64,000 nucleotides of DNA from Massospora cicadina (lineage: Eukaryota; Entomophthoromycota; Entomophthoromycetes; Entomophthorales; Entomophthoraceae), in contig JAKSZP010006611.1 in NCBI GenBank assembly GCA_022478985.1, forward strand, positions 124,001 through 188,000, given 5' to 3'. The translations under genes were made by a program, and so were the position numbers. Positions 45,501-56,999 of the stretch are shown piece after piece; within the stretch, counting starts at the first letter, position 1; the number at the start of each line of letters is the position of its first letter. A model generated the notes under the pieces. That model was not told the origin of the DNA. It did not search any database and was given only the letters and a program-made list of their open reading frames with translations.

Positions 45501-46056
45501 TTCTGGGAGGTACTCAACTTGTAAAATATACTGACTAAGGGGGTATTCTAGTGTGTCTCTTCTGAAAGTACTGCAAACATCCCAGGCACGTTTCTTGAGG
45601 TCTGCACTTTCCCTACAGAGCTCTCCTCATCTACATCATTATAGTTACCTCCGCCTCCATATGAGCGCAGTTGCACTTGTAATTTTCTAGGACTTATAAC
45701 CAAACTTAAGATTTACATTAGTCAGCTTGAATCTAGCGGAATTGTTATTTGTCTGCTCCCAACGCAGCATTTTAAATATTAATTCCTATATTACTTCAGT
45801 GTCCTTATGCTACAAGGGTGTGGATTTTCCATATAGACCATTATTGATCTTCTCAACCAGCTCTATTTCCTCCTCAGCTTTCATTGCTCATTCTTCCAAG
45901 GTAGTTAAATGGGATTGTGACGTCAAACTCAGCTTATTGTTAATAATACCGGTTTCATCCACAACTTTTGAAGTCATTCTTGTAAGACATCTTCCTTATA
46001 GCTCTAGTGTGCTATTGTCCTGAAACCTCAAATACCCCGTGTAGTGAGAACTAAGA
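42573..46056 (-). pseudogene. Gy5 RT, protease and gag
   Basis: Minus strand, from high to low coordinate: gag ORF at 44,998-45,258 (KKELLGIQFKKNEALTHS, YQEEQIQAG), knuckle CHKCGKTGHFTAQC at 44,809-44,851 with all ligands intact, protease INSGALINIILTKLL near 44,255 with active Asp changed to Asn, RT with YQDD at 42,870-42,881 (YQDDINVFS), and thumb FLGMVSYF near 42,630-42,660. Stops occur in all blocks. The RT-to-RNase H join was broken by Gy6 at 42,568. Confidence 0.78.
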
Positions 46057-47093
46057 TGTAAACTTTTATGAGTTTGCTGCACAGGACAAAGTGTGCTTGA
46101 GTTTTGTTAAAATATTAAATGTGGGTACATTAAGAATTTCAGGAATAAACTATTCAGTAGATTTCTTCACAACTAAGGGTATTAAACTCACTTAATTCTT
46201 TTAAATAAGGTACAGTCAATCCTCCTTCTGGTTATTTGAAGGCAAATCTATACAAGGGAAAACCTTCTAACTCTTCCAAAAGAGTACTGGAGATGCACTT
46301 GTACAAAGTAGAACTATCCCTTAACTATAATAACAAGAGAAGGCACAAGACAAATATATAAGAGAAAAATATCTCTTCCACTCTAATCCCAAGAGCACAA
46401 AAAATTATATATCTAAATGTTTTAAAGTGAACTGTTATTGAAAGAAACAAGGGTTTTAAATAGGAACTTAGCGCTAAAATCCTCCGTTGGTTACCTAATG
46501 GTTTAGTATCTTCTTCAAAAAATTAAACCCTAAGGAGTCACTAAAATGATGAGTACCTTATAACCAAATTGGATCCCGCTTACTAAGTTATGATCCCTCC
46601 TGGGTTGGATTCCAAAATGGCATTAACCAACGCTTTGTCCAACTACATTGGATTAACATTAGAAGCTAGCAACCTGCTTAGGTAATGGGACAATTTATCC
46701 ATAAAATAAAAAATGCATGAATTCAGGCTAAACTGCAAACTACTATTAGCAAAAGCATCAACTATGCTTCAGAAACTGCTAAAACACTCTTGTCAATTGG
46801 TAACAAACCCAATTGATCCATGCAAAAAAGTTATTTATCAATAATTAAACCAAAATTAAAATCCTTGTATATTGTAAGACATCCCAATGGAACGTTAACT
46901 ATCAGTCAGGATTGAATCAAGCAAAAAGATTTGTAATATATAGGGAAATAAACCCAAACAATAACTATCAAAACAGTGATAAATTCAACGTATTCTAAAG
47001 ATTTTCTTATTATAAAGCAATTACCAGCGGACAAAACAGATATTTATTTATAATCTATTATGCTGGAAATTGTGGCCATTTCACATCTCAACA
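46057..47093 (-). repeat. Gy5 5' LTR (1,037 bp)
   Basis: Pairs with 30,777-32,491 once solo LTR A is removed. On the minus strand it ends AGTTTACA and is followed by TCTTAGTTCTCACTACA. Confidence 0.8.
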
Positions 47094-47098
47094 ATTAG

Positions 47099-47197
47099 AT
47101 TTGGACTTCTGCAACTGAGGTTTTCAATTCTTTATATTGGTAATACACCCTTACATTAAAGCAATTGCATTTTTTAGATCAGGCCTAATTTTCAACA
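47099..47197 (-). repeat. Gy2 5' LTR, outer part
   Basis: GATTTGGACTTCTGCAACTG here matches GGTTTGGACACCTACAGCAG at 12,024 in the 3' LTR, which resumes the LTR broken at 30,776. CCATC follows as the right duplication. Confidence 0.65.
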
Positions 47198-47485
47198 CCA
47201 TCCACCGCATAATGTATGTCCTTGCAGAGTGGGTTGATTTAGAATTAACTGCTTGGTTATCATAGCCTCCTCAAGCTCTAGTTCAGGTTTAATTTCTGGA
47301 GGTGATGGAGGAGATGCTAATTGGGTAAAGGTTTTCAGCTTGGTGGGGGAGTGCCCTACAGGTGGATTGCCATTTTTTTGAGGATTAGACGCCCTTGTAG
47401 TGGGGTGGTGAGGAGAAAAGGCAGCGAAAAGTTGATCAAGAAGAATCTGCAACTGGTACACAATATTGCCAAAAGAAGCCCACAA
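47198..47485 (-). pseudogene. 5' part of a minus-strand ORF split by Gy2; possibly a gag N-terminus
   Basis: Ninety-six open codons: WASFGNIVYQLQILLDQL (helical), then a Pro/Ser/Thr-rich stretch (GNPPVGHSPTKLKTFTQLA, SPPSPPEIKPELELEEA), ending CGGW at the Gy2 junction. It continues in frame for 31 codons at 11,676-11,581. A helical start plus proline-rich segment recalls N-termini of gypsy gag proteins, but there is no firm motif. No ATG; the first open codon follows TAA closely. It could equally be a host exon or chance. Confidence 0.4.
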
Positions 47486-49470
47486 GATACATTAGAGCCA
47501 GTTACTTCTGGGAGAAGCTCCTCTTAGGATAAGATAGTGGGGTATCCCCTGTTAGCAGATCAGTTTTTTTATTAGTGTCATAAAAGCTTGATAGTGGAAT
47601 AGAAGCTATTTCTCTTGATTTTCTATCACGCCAGTACTTTATAAATTGGGAAGCTGGATGTATGGAGACCACACTAGTTATTTCTTTACATTTTGCCTCA
47701 TTTGGAATAAGGGAGTGTTACTAGTGAGAATTTATTGCGCATTCAAGGGTGAGTGCTGTCTGGCTTTGATTTGACTGACAATAAACCTGATATCAGATGG
47801 ATCTGTGTGGGCCAATCCACCATCAAAATGTAAAAAAATAAAGAGCGTCAGATATCCATTGGATCATAAAACACAAATTTATAATTTATAGCATAAAGAT
47901 ACAAATTGGTAAGGACTTGATACAAATTTTTATAGCCAATTAAACATAATTGAGAAAATTGATTAATGGTTTTTCAAGTACTAGATATCCTTGCAAAGAG
48001 CTAAGCAAGTGAAAGACCCCAAGAAACCTATCAGAAATGATGATCAGCTAGGTGGCCTGGGTTTGAGTTTATTTGGAAAGTATAATGACTTTAGTGTGAT
48101 TCTAGTAGGTTGTCATAAATATTATAGTTTAGACGCAAATAGGAAATAATCAGTGTCTTATAATACAATACATGTCGATTTTAAGGAGATTGGCCATATG
48201 ATTATATCAATTGATAAAATATATCCTTTTATTATCATTGCTTTCTTTATTTATGTGTTTTTTAAGTGACATAAATATTCTTATTGTTTTCCCATTGTAT
48301 CAGTGTACATGAACCCTGTGCTATTATATGAAATATTTCTTACTTGAATAATTAATTAACAGCTGTTAATGTTAATATCAGAAATGAGATACTAATTTTA
48401 GAATGGGGCAACCATATTATACCATACTCACAAATTTTAGCAAATATCTCCAATCATTGTGAAGAATCTATAATCTCTCAAAATCTATATGAAATGGGTT
48501 CAAAGCCCACAAAAGATAGTTATCAGAACTCTATGTATGTGACCCCTTATTAGTGAAGAAGAACAAATGTAATGTAGCACAAAGTTTTAAGAAAAAATTT
48601 CTAAAAGACAGGAATTGCCAGCAGTTTTAAAAATTGAGTGGAATAAGGGCATGCATCACTTATTTTTGGGAGTAATGTCTATATATTTTTGACGCCAAAG
48701 TAAAGTTTGTGTTAAGATGATAAAAAGCTCTCAGTGCTTAAAAATACTTTTTTGTCATAAAAATAGAAGTTTTTGGCATCTTTCCTCAGAAAATTGATAG
48801 TTACCTAAGTTTCATAAAATCCAATATAAACTAACATTGCAACTTTGTGGTTAAAAAAATACTGCTCGTTTGAGCTTCCTTAATGCTATTTTAACTAAAC
48901 AAATAAGTTAATATTGGGAAATGAACCCAAATAATTATTTAAGAAAAAGATACTAAAAAGGTTTTGAGAGTTATAGATAGGAATTAACTCAGTTGTGACA
49001 ACCATTAATATATAATCTTTCATTAATGCTTTTACTTATTTGAGGTGGGATGACCTGGACAATACCATCAATCTATATGTATAGGAAATAAAAATCAATT
49101 GGAAAGTAGGATAAATACTAATAAACTTCTACATGCAGCGTTCTGAAGGAAGTAAATCTATAGACCGCCTTACTGTATACTATCTTGTTTTAGACATTGG
49201 TGCACAATGCCTAAACAGTCACAGATTGTCACCTACCCAAAGTTCATCTACTGGGATTAAACCTAGTATTAGTGGTCATTAGATCATACTCTAGTAATGA
49301 GGCATCATCCACATCTTTCAGTAATGTCATTACAGATTTGTTACAATTAAATGAAACAATTTGTGAAAAATATCAACTACTAGAACTTTATTCAATAACA
49401 TAATGAGGCAAAAACTCAACTGTGACAGCACCCTTTTGTGATACAATTTCTTCACATATGTGGCATATGA
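47486..49470. other. A+T-rich sequence without recognised genes
   Basis: No frame shows a recognisable motif. It may include the gag region and LTR of the copia-like fragment that follows, but I found no zinc knuckle or repeat pair. Confidence 0.5.
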
Positions 49471-51335
49471 AAAACAATATTGCATACTAGACTCAGGAGC
49501 ATCATATTAATGGACATAGAAACAGATGACGCAGAGGTCTTATCAACAATGAAAATGATATTCTAGGGTATAAAAGCAGACAAAATTCTTGAGTTTAACT
49601 ATAAAGCTTAAAATTTTATGAACAAAGAATCTAGACCCTCTATACAAATTATTCACTTAAACATCATGGGCTCAATCCAGGAAACAAAGATGCCAAGAAT
49701 AGTGACATTTTAAAAAACCATGCTTTTATCCTTTTGAGGAAGGCAGAGAGTAAATAATGGAAAATTTTAGTTGGTGAGTAAGAATGTAACAGTGAAGCCA
49801 GGACAGGCAACCTGTAATTAAATAATATACTTTCAAATGAAAACTCTAAAGAAGTGTTCCTCCACCTGTTGTGGTATAATAAAACGCCCAAGAGAAGGAA
49901 AAAGTATAAATAAATAGATTAGTAAAGGCCAAGGAGAAAGCAATTGATTTGAAAATCTGGAATGTTACTATCAGAGGAAGGCGATTACTACAAATTTCAT
50001 TTTGTTATATATTATGTGGAGCGCAAAACCTTTTTCAAAAAAATAATATCTAATAGTTACTCTACCAAACATGCCTAGAAGCAAAGACAAAAAAAGGTTG
50101 TTCACTGACTAACACTTTGATGTGAGTGAATGCTTAAACACTGAAACTGGTTAAGAATTGACTTTACACTTAAATTATAGAGTTTAAAAGCATCATTTTC
50201 TAACCATCTAATACTGGAAAAAAATATTAGTTATCTTATAACTGATATCTATATAGAACTATAACGACGTTAAACAAATCAGACTATTAGTAAGGGTATA
50301 AATGCAAACATTGCTCAAGATAATGTCATTATTAGATTAACTATTAAAGATATGTAATTTAATCTAAATACTTCAGTTATGTAATTTCTAGGCACAATTC
50401 CTATATAATTATGAAACACAGAAGAAAATTTATAAGTTGTTTATAGAATTTTCTATCAAATGACAATATGATTAGAACCCTCAATTACAACTGTTGGGAT
50501 TTGCCCTATTAAAGATGAATAATTAACTTGGTGTTAATTATTTAACTATATGAAAGACCAGTTACTCTTTAATATTATATCTATATACAACATAGTATTA
50601 GACCTATTTTATATTAGGTCTAAAAAAATTATATGAAGCAACAAGAGATTCCCATTAATTACACTGGAATTACAAACTAATGAATCAGTCAAAAAAATTA
50701 TTTGCTCTCCTAATGATGCAATAATAGGACTAAGTGAGCTTGCCACACATCTTGGATTATTTTTGATAATCATGTACTATCTGATCTTTAACTTAAATAC
50801 TCAATCTTTATAATTAATTTAAACTTTATCTATGATACTTCCCTAGCATTATAAATTTTACTAATCATTTCCACAATCTAACAATGTTCCTAACATTATT
50901 ATCTACTCTTCTAAGTTCAATCATAAATATCTGCATTTAAGCCTAGAGTGAAATCTGACAATTGGTGCTTTCATTCCAAAGGAGCCTATGAAATCTTGAC
51001 ATCTAGTTAACTCATAAAAATATAAGTTCTATTAGGACCAATGAACCTTTAATAAGGTTAATTCCTATTCATCTATAGTTATTAGATTTCAGTGCAAATT
51101 CTAATCAACTGTCATGATATAATTATATTTTTAGCACTAGGTGGTCCCAACCTAAAGGGGTGATACGCTGATCTATTATATAATGATCTTCAAAGGACTG
51201 GATTTAGTTTATTATGATGGATTCAGTGAAAATTCTGACAGTGACAATGATTTTCTTGTATACAAGGAATTTATCTTCTATATGGTAGCTAATAGTAAGT
51301 TATTAATATTAAAAATATTTTTAATATATATTAAT
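49471..51335 (+). pseudogene. Decayed copia (Ty1)-type retrotransposon fragment
   Basis: YCILDSGASY (49,482-49,511) is the copia protease active site (W-LDSGAS-HM). IQIIHLNIMGSI (49,637-49,672) resembles the start of copia integrase (L-xIHxDxxGP), with Asp changed to Asn. Near 51,225-51,310, YYDGFSENSDSDND and FIFYMVANSKL resemble copia RNase H (GYxDxDxAGD, then GYxFxLANS). RT in between is too decayed to show. The integrase-before-RT order fits Ty1/copia and not gypsy. Stops are abundant; LTRs not found. Confidence 0.55.
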
Positions 51336-51897
51336 TTATGAGACATTTCATTAATTAAGCTTCCAGTGTGAGGCTCCTTTTATCTCATATCAACTTAAAA
51401 AAATACTTCTAAAAACTAAAAAAACTAAAAGAAGCTTCTAATTTCAAGTTTTAATGATGAATAATATAGATCTTAAAGTAAAGAGTGATGAGAATAACAA
51501 CAACTTATTGTAGGCATTTATTTAGAAATTGATTTTAAAACTAACCTAGAAACTTTTTTGCTAAATCCTATGTTAAGCTTTTTACTATATAGGCTTAAAT
51601 TATATTTGTTTTCTTTTTTAATTTTTAGTAAACAAAATCATCATAGTATAATATAGGAATAAAGTATAATTATGTGGAGAAGAAATGATATGGAAAATAT
51701 AAATTTAATTTTCCCATCATGTCCAATTAGGCTTTACACCATGTCAGAAATGTTTGTAGATAATGAGATTTTAAGATGCGCCGTCCATTTCTGGGTGCTT
51801 AATGTATTTTTCAAGTGCTAGTATAATAGAATTGGCGTTTGTATTGATAGGACATATGATTGAAGCTAATTTAGTTATAAGCAATATGATGTGCCAC
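51336..51897. other. A+T-rich spacer without recognised genes
   Basis: Lies between the copia fragment and Gy8's 5' LTR. Nothing recognised. Confidence 0.5.
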
Positions 51898-54879
51898 TGT
51901 AAGTCCAGATAACCTGCCCCTTCAGCTGGATCATGATCAATTTCTACATAGAAGCAGGAAGAGGCCCATGCCCCTCAGTAGAGCTCCTCTCTAGGATCAG
52001 TGGCTTAGCTCATGTAGTAGATGAGCGTTGAGATACTGCTCTGGCTCTAAAGAACCTTATCTCTGCCCCTTATTTCCTCTTCTGATCTTGTAAGTATTAC
52101 TAAAGGGGTGTGAATAAAGGTGGTTCAGTTTAGGACCCTCCAGCAGGACCCTCAGAGCCACCCCAAGTATGACCTGGTCACTGAAGAGATTCAAGAAATT
52201 TCCTCACCTGTAAGTCTTGGGGACCAGCCCTTGAAACTGGATAGGGTTCAGCACCCCTTCCAGACGAAGGGGCCTCAAAGCTCCTGTGGACCCTCTGTCA
52301 CAGCTGGGTGACCTCGCCCATGTGATAGATGAGCACTCGGTGACAGCTTTCCTCACCAAAGCCATCCCACTCCCACCCCTTCCCCCTCTTCAATCCTGGT
52401 AGGATTGATAGAAGGGGTCTGCAGGGAGATGGCTCACATCAGGGGGCAGGAGAGAGCCCTGAGGCCACCCACTCCCCAGGAAAGCCATGGCCAAAAATTA
52501 GGAAAATGGAATTTCCAATGTTGGAGCCCAGCTGGTAATTTTGGGACTGGGGTAGCCAGTTTAGCTGGCCTGCTTTGGAAGCCAGATTGGAACATGGCTC
52601 AGATGGCAAACCTGGTTCTGAATGGCTCAGATCATTGGGTCCAATGTCCTGAACTAAATCCAGGAAGTTTGGATCATACAAGCTGCCCAATTGTTGGATT
52701 AACCCAAATTGCAACAAACCTGATCTGTGGACCCCTGCCTTCCAAGACAAATCTGGAACGCCCCAGCTGTGCGAATAGGCCAATTTGAGTCATTGGGACC
52801 CAGATCAGCAGTATCAATTTGGCTTGGTCCCAAGAAGTTGGGAAAATTTGCAAAAGTTTTCTAAGCTTTTGCCAAATCAGGAGGTGCCTTTCACCCCCCT
52901 CCAAGCCAGACAACCGAATTTCTTTCCCATTCCCTGAATGACCAATCCCCCAATACTTCCCCATGCCTATTGCACTGTCTAAAAGCAACTGGCCCCACTG
53001 AGGGCAGTTGTCAGTTCATTCCTTTTGCTTTTATCAAAATAAATCCAATAATCTGCTTAGTTTGCTGCAGACTCCATCTGCTTTAACACAATTTTAAAAA
53101 CTATTCCATCAATTGATCTGACAAAGTGCGCCATCACCCAAATTCTTTTCCTGATGTTTGCTGACTGGATTATCCAGTCACTTTATCCTGCCCCCAATGG
53201 TGAACCTACTGCTCTGTTTGTTTCCATGCATCCATTAAATGGAGGTCCTTCCATCTGTTTGGGCACTGAGTCCGCCAAATCTGCTTCCCAGTTGGAGCAG
53301 CCCCAAGGTGTCCTGGGCCTGTTGTGCATAGGTTCAGCTTCCATGGCCGCCCCTACTGCTGCAGGCCCAGCTCACCAGCGGGACCTAGAGTGCCCCCTCC
53401 AGGGGAAGCTCAGTCCTAGCCCCTCTCATGGGGGTTACTAAACCTTTACACATATTCCCAAAAATGTGGTGGCCTCTGTGCTGCCTCCCGCTGGTGCACA
53501 AGCCCCCCACTTGGAATCTGAAGGCCAGCAACTGCAAAACCTGGAGGAGTCGTCATCCTCCCCACCTCTCCCACCCATGGGGGTTGCCCCCGCAAGACTC
53601 GCAGTTGCCCCCAACACAACCATCTGGTTTGCCTTGGGGGCCTTTGGTACATTACTGAATGTTTGCTTCCCTCACGTTTCCCATAGATCCCCACTTATAT
53701 TAGTCACCCAGACTACTATGCCTCTGGCATTCTGGGCCCTCCACTGGGTGTTTGAGCACCCTGACTGGGAGCCCAGTCTAGTTCTTCTTAGCTGTATCCT
53801 TGACATCACCCACCAAAAGTTTTATAAAAACTCATTCTACATAATAAGTTGAATTGGGTCTATTTTTTGTGTTTAAATTGCAGTTTGAACCCACATATCA
53901 CAAAATTAACTACGGAATTTGTACAGTCTATAGTTTTAGCACAGGTCTCATTGGAACTGATGACTTACCCATCTGGCAAAACCTTTCAAGTTTTGGTAGT
54001 ATTCTGCTAGCTTTTTCCTCATCCAGCATACAGGCAGCCAAAACTCTTATGATGCAATCTGTGACCTATAATGCCTTCCCCCTATATTTTATTACAATAA
54101 GCCTAGGATGATGATTAGGGTGCTCAGCATGGGCTTATTTAATGCAAATTTTCAAGCTCCATTTTCCCCTTTCACTATATAAGCAACCAATCTCCTAAGT
54201 ATAAGTTTCCAGTTTATTCTTTAGCTTTCCTTCCCTTTATATTTACTTATATAAAGAGCATTTTTCTGTTGAACCCTTTGTTGTGGAATACACCCTCCAC
54301 ACCGCCTCGCTGATGTTTTCTAAATTTATATGATGATACAAGCTGCTATCTGCAAAATAATACTGGAGATTGTCAAGTAGACGTTCTGATCCACAGACCT
54401 GTCATTACTCCCCGCCCTCCATGATACAGTGGACGATTATCTCTATAAATATTGACTTTTGATCCATCACAGACACTGCAGATGCCATCAACCAATTTTT
54501 TTAATTAATCTGCCCCACTTTAAGCGCGATCTGCACCATTTAGGTCATGATCTATTCCATACTATTTATTAAAATGATCCGTTTTATTTTAGTAATATTA
54601 CTAAAAAGCTGCAAATTTAGGAGTGACTGTCGTCCTCCTGCTTCTCCCACTCTTGAAGGTTGCCCCAGTTAGACCCACAGCTGCCCCCATTGCAGCCTTC
54701 TGACTTTTTTTAGGGGCCTTTAGGATGTTATTTAAACAGAATACCCCTCAGTTAATCCTTATGGAACCTCTCAAAAGATACTAGAGTAGCTGAGCCTTTA
54801 ACATTTTGTACCATCAACTGAGCACTATCAAACCCTATCAAAATGGATAGCCCTCTCCATGCTAGCTGCAACCCTGCTA
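51898..54879 (+). repeat. Gy8 5' LTR, split by solo LTR B
   Basis: 51,898-52,208 matches 58,569-58,880 (GGATCAGTGGCTTAGCTCAT, GTAGTAGATGAGCGTTGAGA identical), and 53,806-54,879 matches 58,876-59,931 (CCCATCTGGCAAAACC, CATCAACTG-GCA). The gap is exactly solo LTR B plus one TCACC. Confidence 0.85.
52209..53805 (+). mobile_element. Solo LTR B (Gy8-related), 1,597 bp
   Basis: Begins TGTAAGTCTTGGGGACC, ends CTTGACA, and is flanked by a perfect duplication TCACC (52,204-52,208; 53,806-53,810). Its first part resembles Gy8's LTR (TGTAAGTC, CATGTGATAGATGAGC versus CATGTAGTAGATGAGC). It is visibly richer in G+C than the LTR around it, so probably recent. Several open frames in it (e.g. 53,466-53,852, Pro-rich) show no domain. 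Confidence 0.82.
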
Positions 54880-55750
54880 TAATTAATCGGCCAACAGCCT
54901 TGGTGATCTCCACCCTCCACTGTGTTTTGGTGAGGCGTTCACTTACCTAATTTTAAAGTATCCCTGCCTAAATTCAACCTGTAACCCAATTCCCTTTGTT
55001 AAAAATGTGTTGGTTCACCCTTGGATCTTACCTGGGCACTTTTCAGGGCTTGCAAGTTATTAAAAGGCCACTTTTCACCTTAACTTCTTCTACTACATCC
55101 CTTTCACTTTCAACTTCCATCTATGGGATTCAGGCTTATTTCACCTTTCCTATCGCCTTCTGTTATGGGACAAGCAAGATCACTGTGCATGTGTTCCTGG
55201 ATACATGGACAGCTGGCAGTTTATGAACCTTTTTTAGCACTAGTGCAGTTTATAACCTTAGAATTACACAAGCTTTTGATTTATACACTGATCTGCCCCT
55301 CCAATTTTCTGCGCATCCTCTCAGCCTATGATGTGCCATGCAGTGGATCAGCCAGTGAAATTCTTTATGCATATTTTGTGCTTTTGTGATCATTTTTCAG
55401 TTGCTTTAGAAGTATTATACCCTGTCATGCTTGGTGTAGGTTGGTGGCGTCTATAACAAACTGATATTAAATTTAATAGTAACTCCCTCTCCTTCACCAA
55501 TAATGAGCTCAGTGGGTAATTCCAACTAAATGATAACCTTCCTCTTGTGACATCTTCAAGCTCTATCCTACCTCTTGCTCCTCTCCCTGCAGATCTTCCA
55601 CTGGACTTCACATCCTTTCTCGCCCCATACAAAGATTTACTTGACATGAGCCTAGCTATTAGGTCTCCACCTCATTCAAAATATCATCTAGCCTTTATCT
55701 GATGATACATCTTGTCAAGGTAAATTGCCGTTATACCCTCACACTGAGGA
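54880..55750 (+). pseudogene. Gy8 protease and linker; gag missing
   Basis: VHVFLDTWTAGSL (about 55,187-55,225) corresponds to H-x-ALVDTGAAGSF, with DTG changed to DTW. Further on, PVMLGVGWWRL near 55,420-55,450 is the protease C-terminal motif (PVILGxxWL). ADLPLDFTSFLAPYKDLLDM (55,590-55,648) is the linker to RT. Only about 300 bp separate the LTR from the protease motif, too little for a gag of normal size. Confidence 0.65.
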
Positions 55751-56450
55751 TGAGAAAAAAGCTTTTTATGAATGGTTGGATTGTGAAAAGTCCTTCCCTA
55801 TTGCTTCCACACTGTCTTTGCGCAGATGGCAGTTGGAACACTGCGGCCATGTGTTGATTATGAGCATGTCAGTAATGTGACAGTTCCAGACCCATATCCC
55901 CTCCATTTGAAACAATCAATAGCTCAGTCAATTTCAAAGTAGTGTGTTTTCTCTAAGCTTGATTTGGTAGAAGCCTTTAATCAAGTAAGAGTTAATGATG
56001 GAAAGGAATGGCTCGCTATCATATACATAGAGATGGGAATCTTTCAGTTCAAAGTGATGCCATTTTGTTGTAGAACGCTTCAGCAACCTTCCAGCGCCTC
56101 ATAGAAGATGTCATGGGTGATCTGCGCTTCTCCTGCGCAGTTGCCTATATTGAAAACATATTATTACATTCACCCAATCATGAGCAACATGAATAGATTT
56201 GGAAGCGTTAATGGCTTCCATCCACAGGGCTGTGCTCTTTTTGAAGCCTTTAAGTGCGAATTTTTGTGAGGATGTGACCTTCATAGGGAACATAGTTTTG
56301 AAGGATGGGTATTCAGCACATCTATGCAAGTTAGAAGCCATTCAGTCATTGCACTATCAACACTCAAAAGTAACTCTGGAGTCTTGGGTACAGTAATCTT
56401 CCTCAAGTAGATCTCCACGCTCTTTCTCAACTAGAAGCTTCCCTGCATTC
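55751..56450 (+). pseudogene. Gy8 reverse transcriptase
   Basis: LRPCVDYEHVSNVTVPDPYP, FSKLDLVEAFNQVRVNDGKE, WLAIIYIEMGIFQFKVMPF and AYIENILLHSPNHEQH (YIEN at 56,146-56,157, replacing YMDD) run in order. The NAPATFQ block is frameshifted near 56,085. KPLSANFCEDVTFIGNIVLK (56,253-56,312) is the FLG motif. The loss of both catalytic Asp residues shows the enzyme is dead. Confidence 0.82.
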
Positions 56451-56960
56451 ACTGATGGGCAAGAACATACCCTTCAAATGGACACCTGAATGCCAACAGG
56501 CGTTTGATTCTATTTAAGAAATTTTTCTAAATGTGACAGTTCTCAGGCATTCTGACTCTTCTAAGATCTTTATTGTGCCTTGTTATGCATCTTCAGTTGC
56601 CGTAGATGCTGTGCTCCTCCAAGATCATGATGGGATTAAGCATCATGTTGCTTACTTTTCTCATAAGTTCTTATCCACTGAGCAGTCCTGACCAATATAT
56701 GACAACGAGCTGACGGATGTTTCTTTGTCAATCAAACACTGGAACTGCCTCCTCCAAGGGTCCCAGCATTAGAATACATGCGCATGGACCACAAGTCCCT
56801 GATTTATTATAAAAACTTCGGATTTTGCCCACCAACAGGCCCACGCATATCAAGATCTATACAAGTTTACTTTTGAGTATGAATTTGTGAAGGGGCCTTT
56901 AATTTCTTTCCAGATATGTTGAGTAGAAACCCTGCCATGAACCCCAACATAAGTGAACTC
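56451..56960 (+). pseudogene. Gy8 RNase H
   Basis: FKWTPECQQAFDSI, then SKIFIVPCYASSVAVDAVLL (TDAS changed to CYAS), HHVAYFSHKFLSTEQS, IYDNELTDVSLSIKHWNCLL and MDHKSLIYYKN. Stops follow FDSI and EQS. Active Asp lost. Confidence 0.75.
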
Positions 56961-56999
56961 CATGACCTAATTAACAGTTTCCCTGCCTCTCACATTTTA

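Larger units (their letters stand above)
30777..47093 (-). mobile_element. Gy5: minus-strand Ty3/gypsy element inserted in Gy2's 5' LTR
   Basis: LTRs (about 1.04-1.06 kb) at 30,777-32,491 (split by a solo LTR) and 46,057-47,093. Left flank ATCAG (30,772-30,776), right flank ATTAG (47,094-47,098). Internal sequence 32,492-34,873 and 42,573-46,056 encodes, on the minus strand, gag with a CCHC knuckle, protease, RT, RNase H and integrase. Gy6 interrupts pol between RNase H and RT. Gag and protease are clearly related to Gy6, although the LTRs differ. No chromodomain seen. Confidence 0.8.
11682..47197 (-). mobile_element. Gy2: old minus-strand Ty3/gypsy element, host of five later insertions
   Basis: 3' LTR at 11,682-12,118; 5' LTR at 30,431-30,776, resuming at 47,099-47,197. 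The LTR begins TGTCAGG and ends CCTGACA in the intact left copy. Flanking duplications are CCATT (11,677-11,681) and CCATC (47,198-47,202). The internal sequence is in two blocks, 12,119-16,833 and 29,283-30,430, because Gy3 inserted in gag. Together they give about 5.9 kb, close to Gy3's internal length. Gy5, with its own passengers, inserted into the 5' LTR. The copy is A+T-rich with stops throughout, consistent with being the oldest element in the stack. Confidence 0.75.

Noticed and set aside
53466..53852. 128-codon proline-rich + strand ORF
   Set aside because: Inside solo LTR B and runs over its right edge into Gy8's LTR, so it is not a conserved gene.
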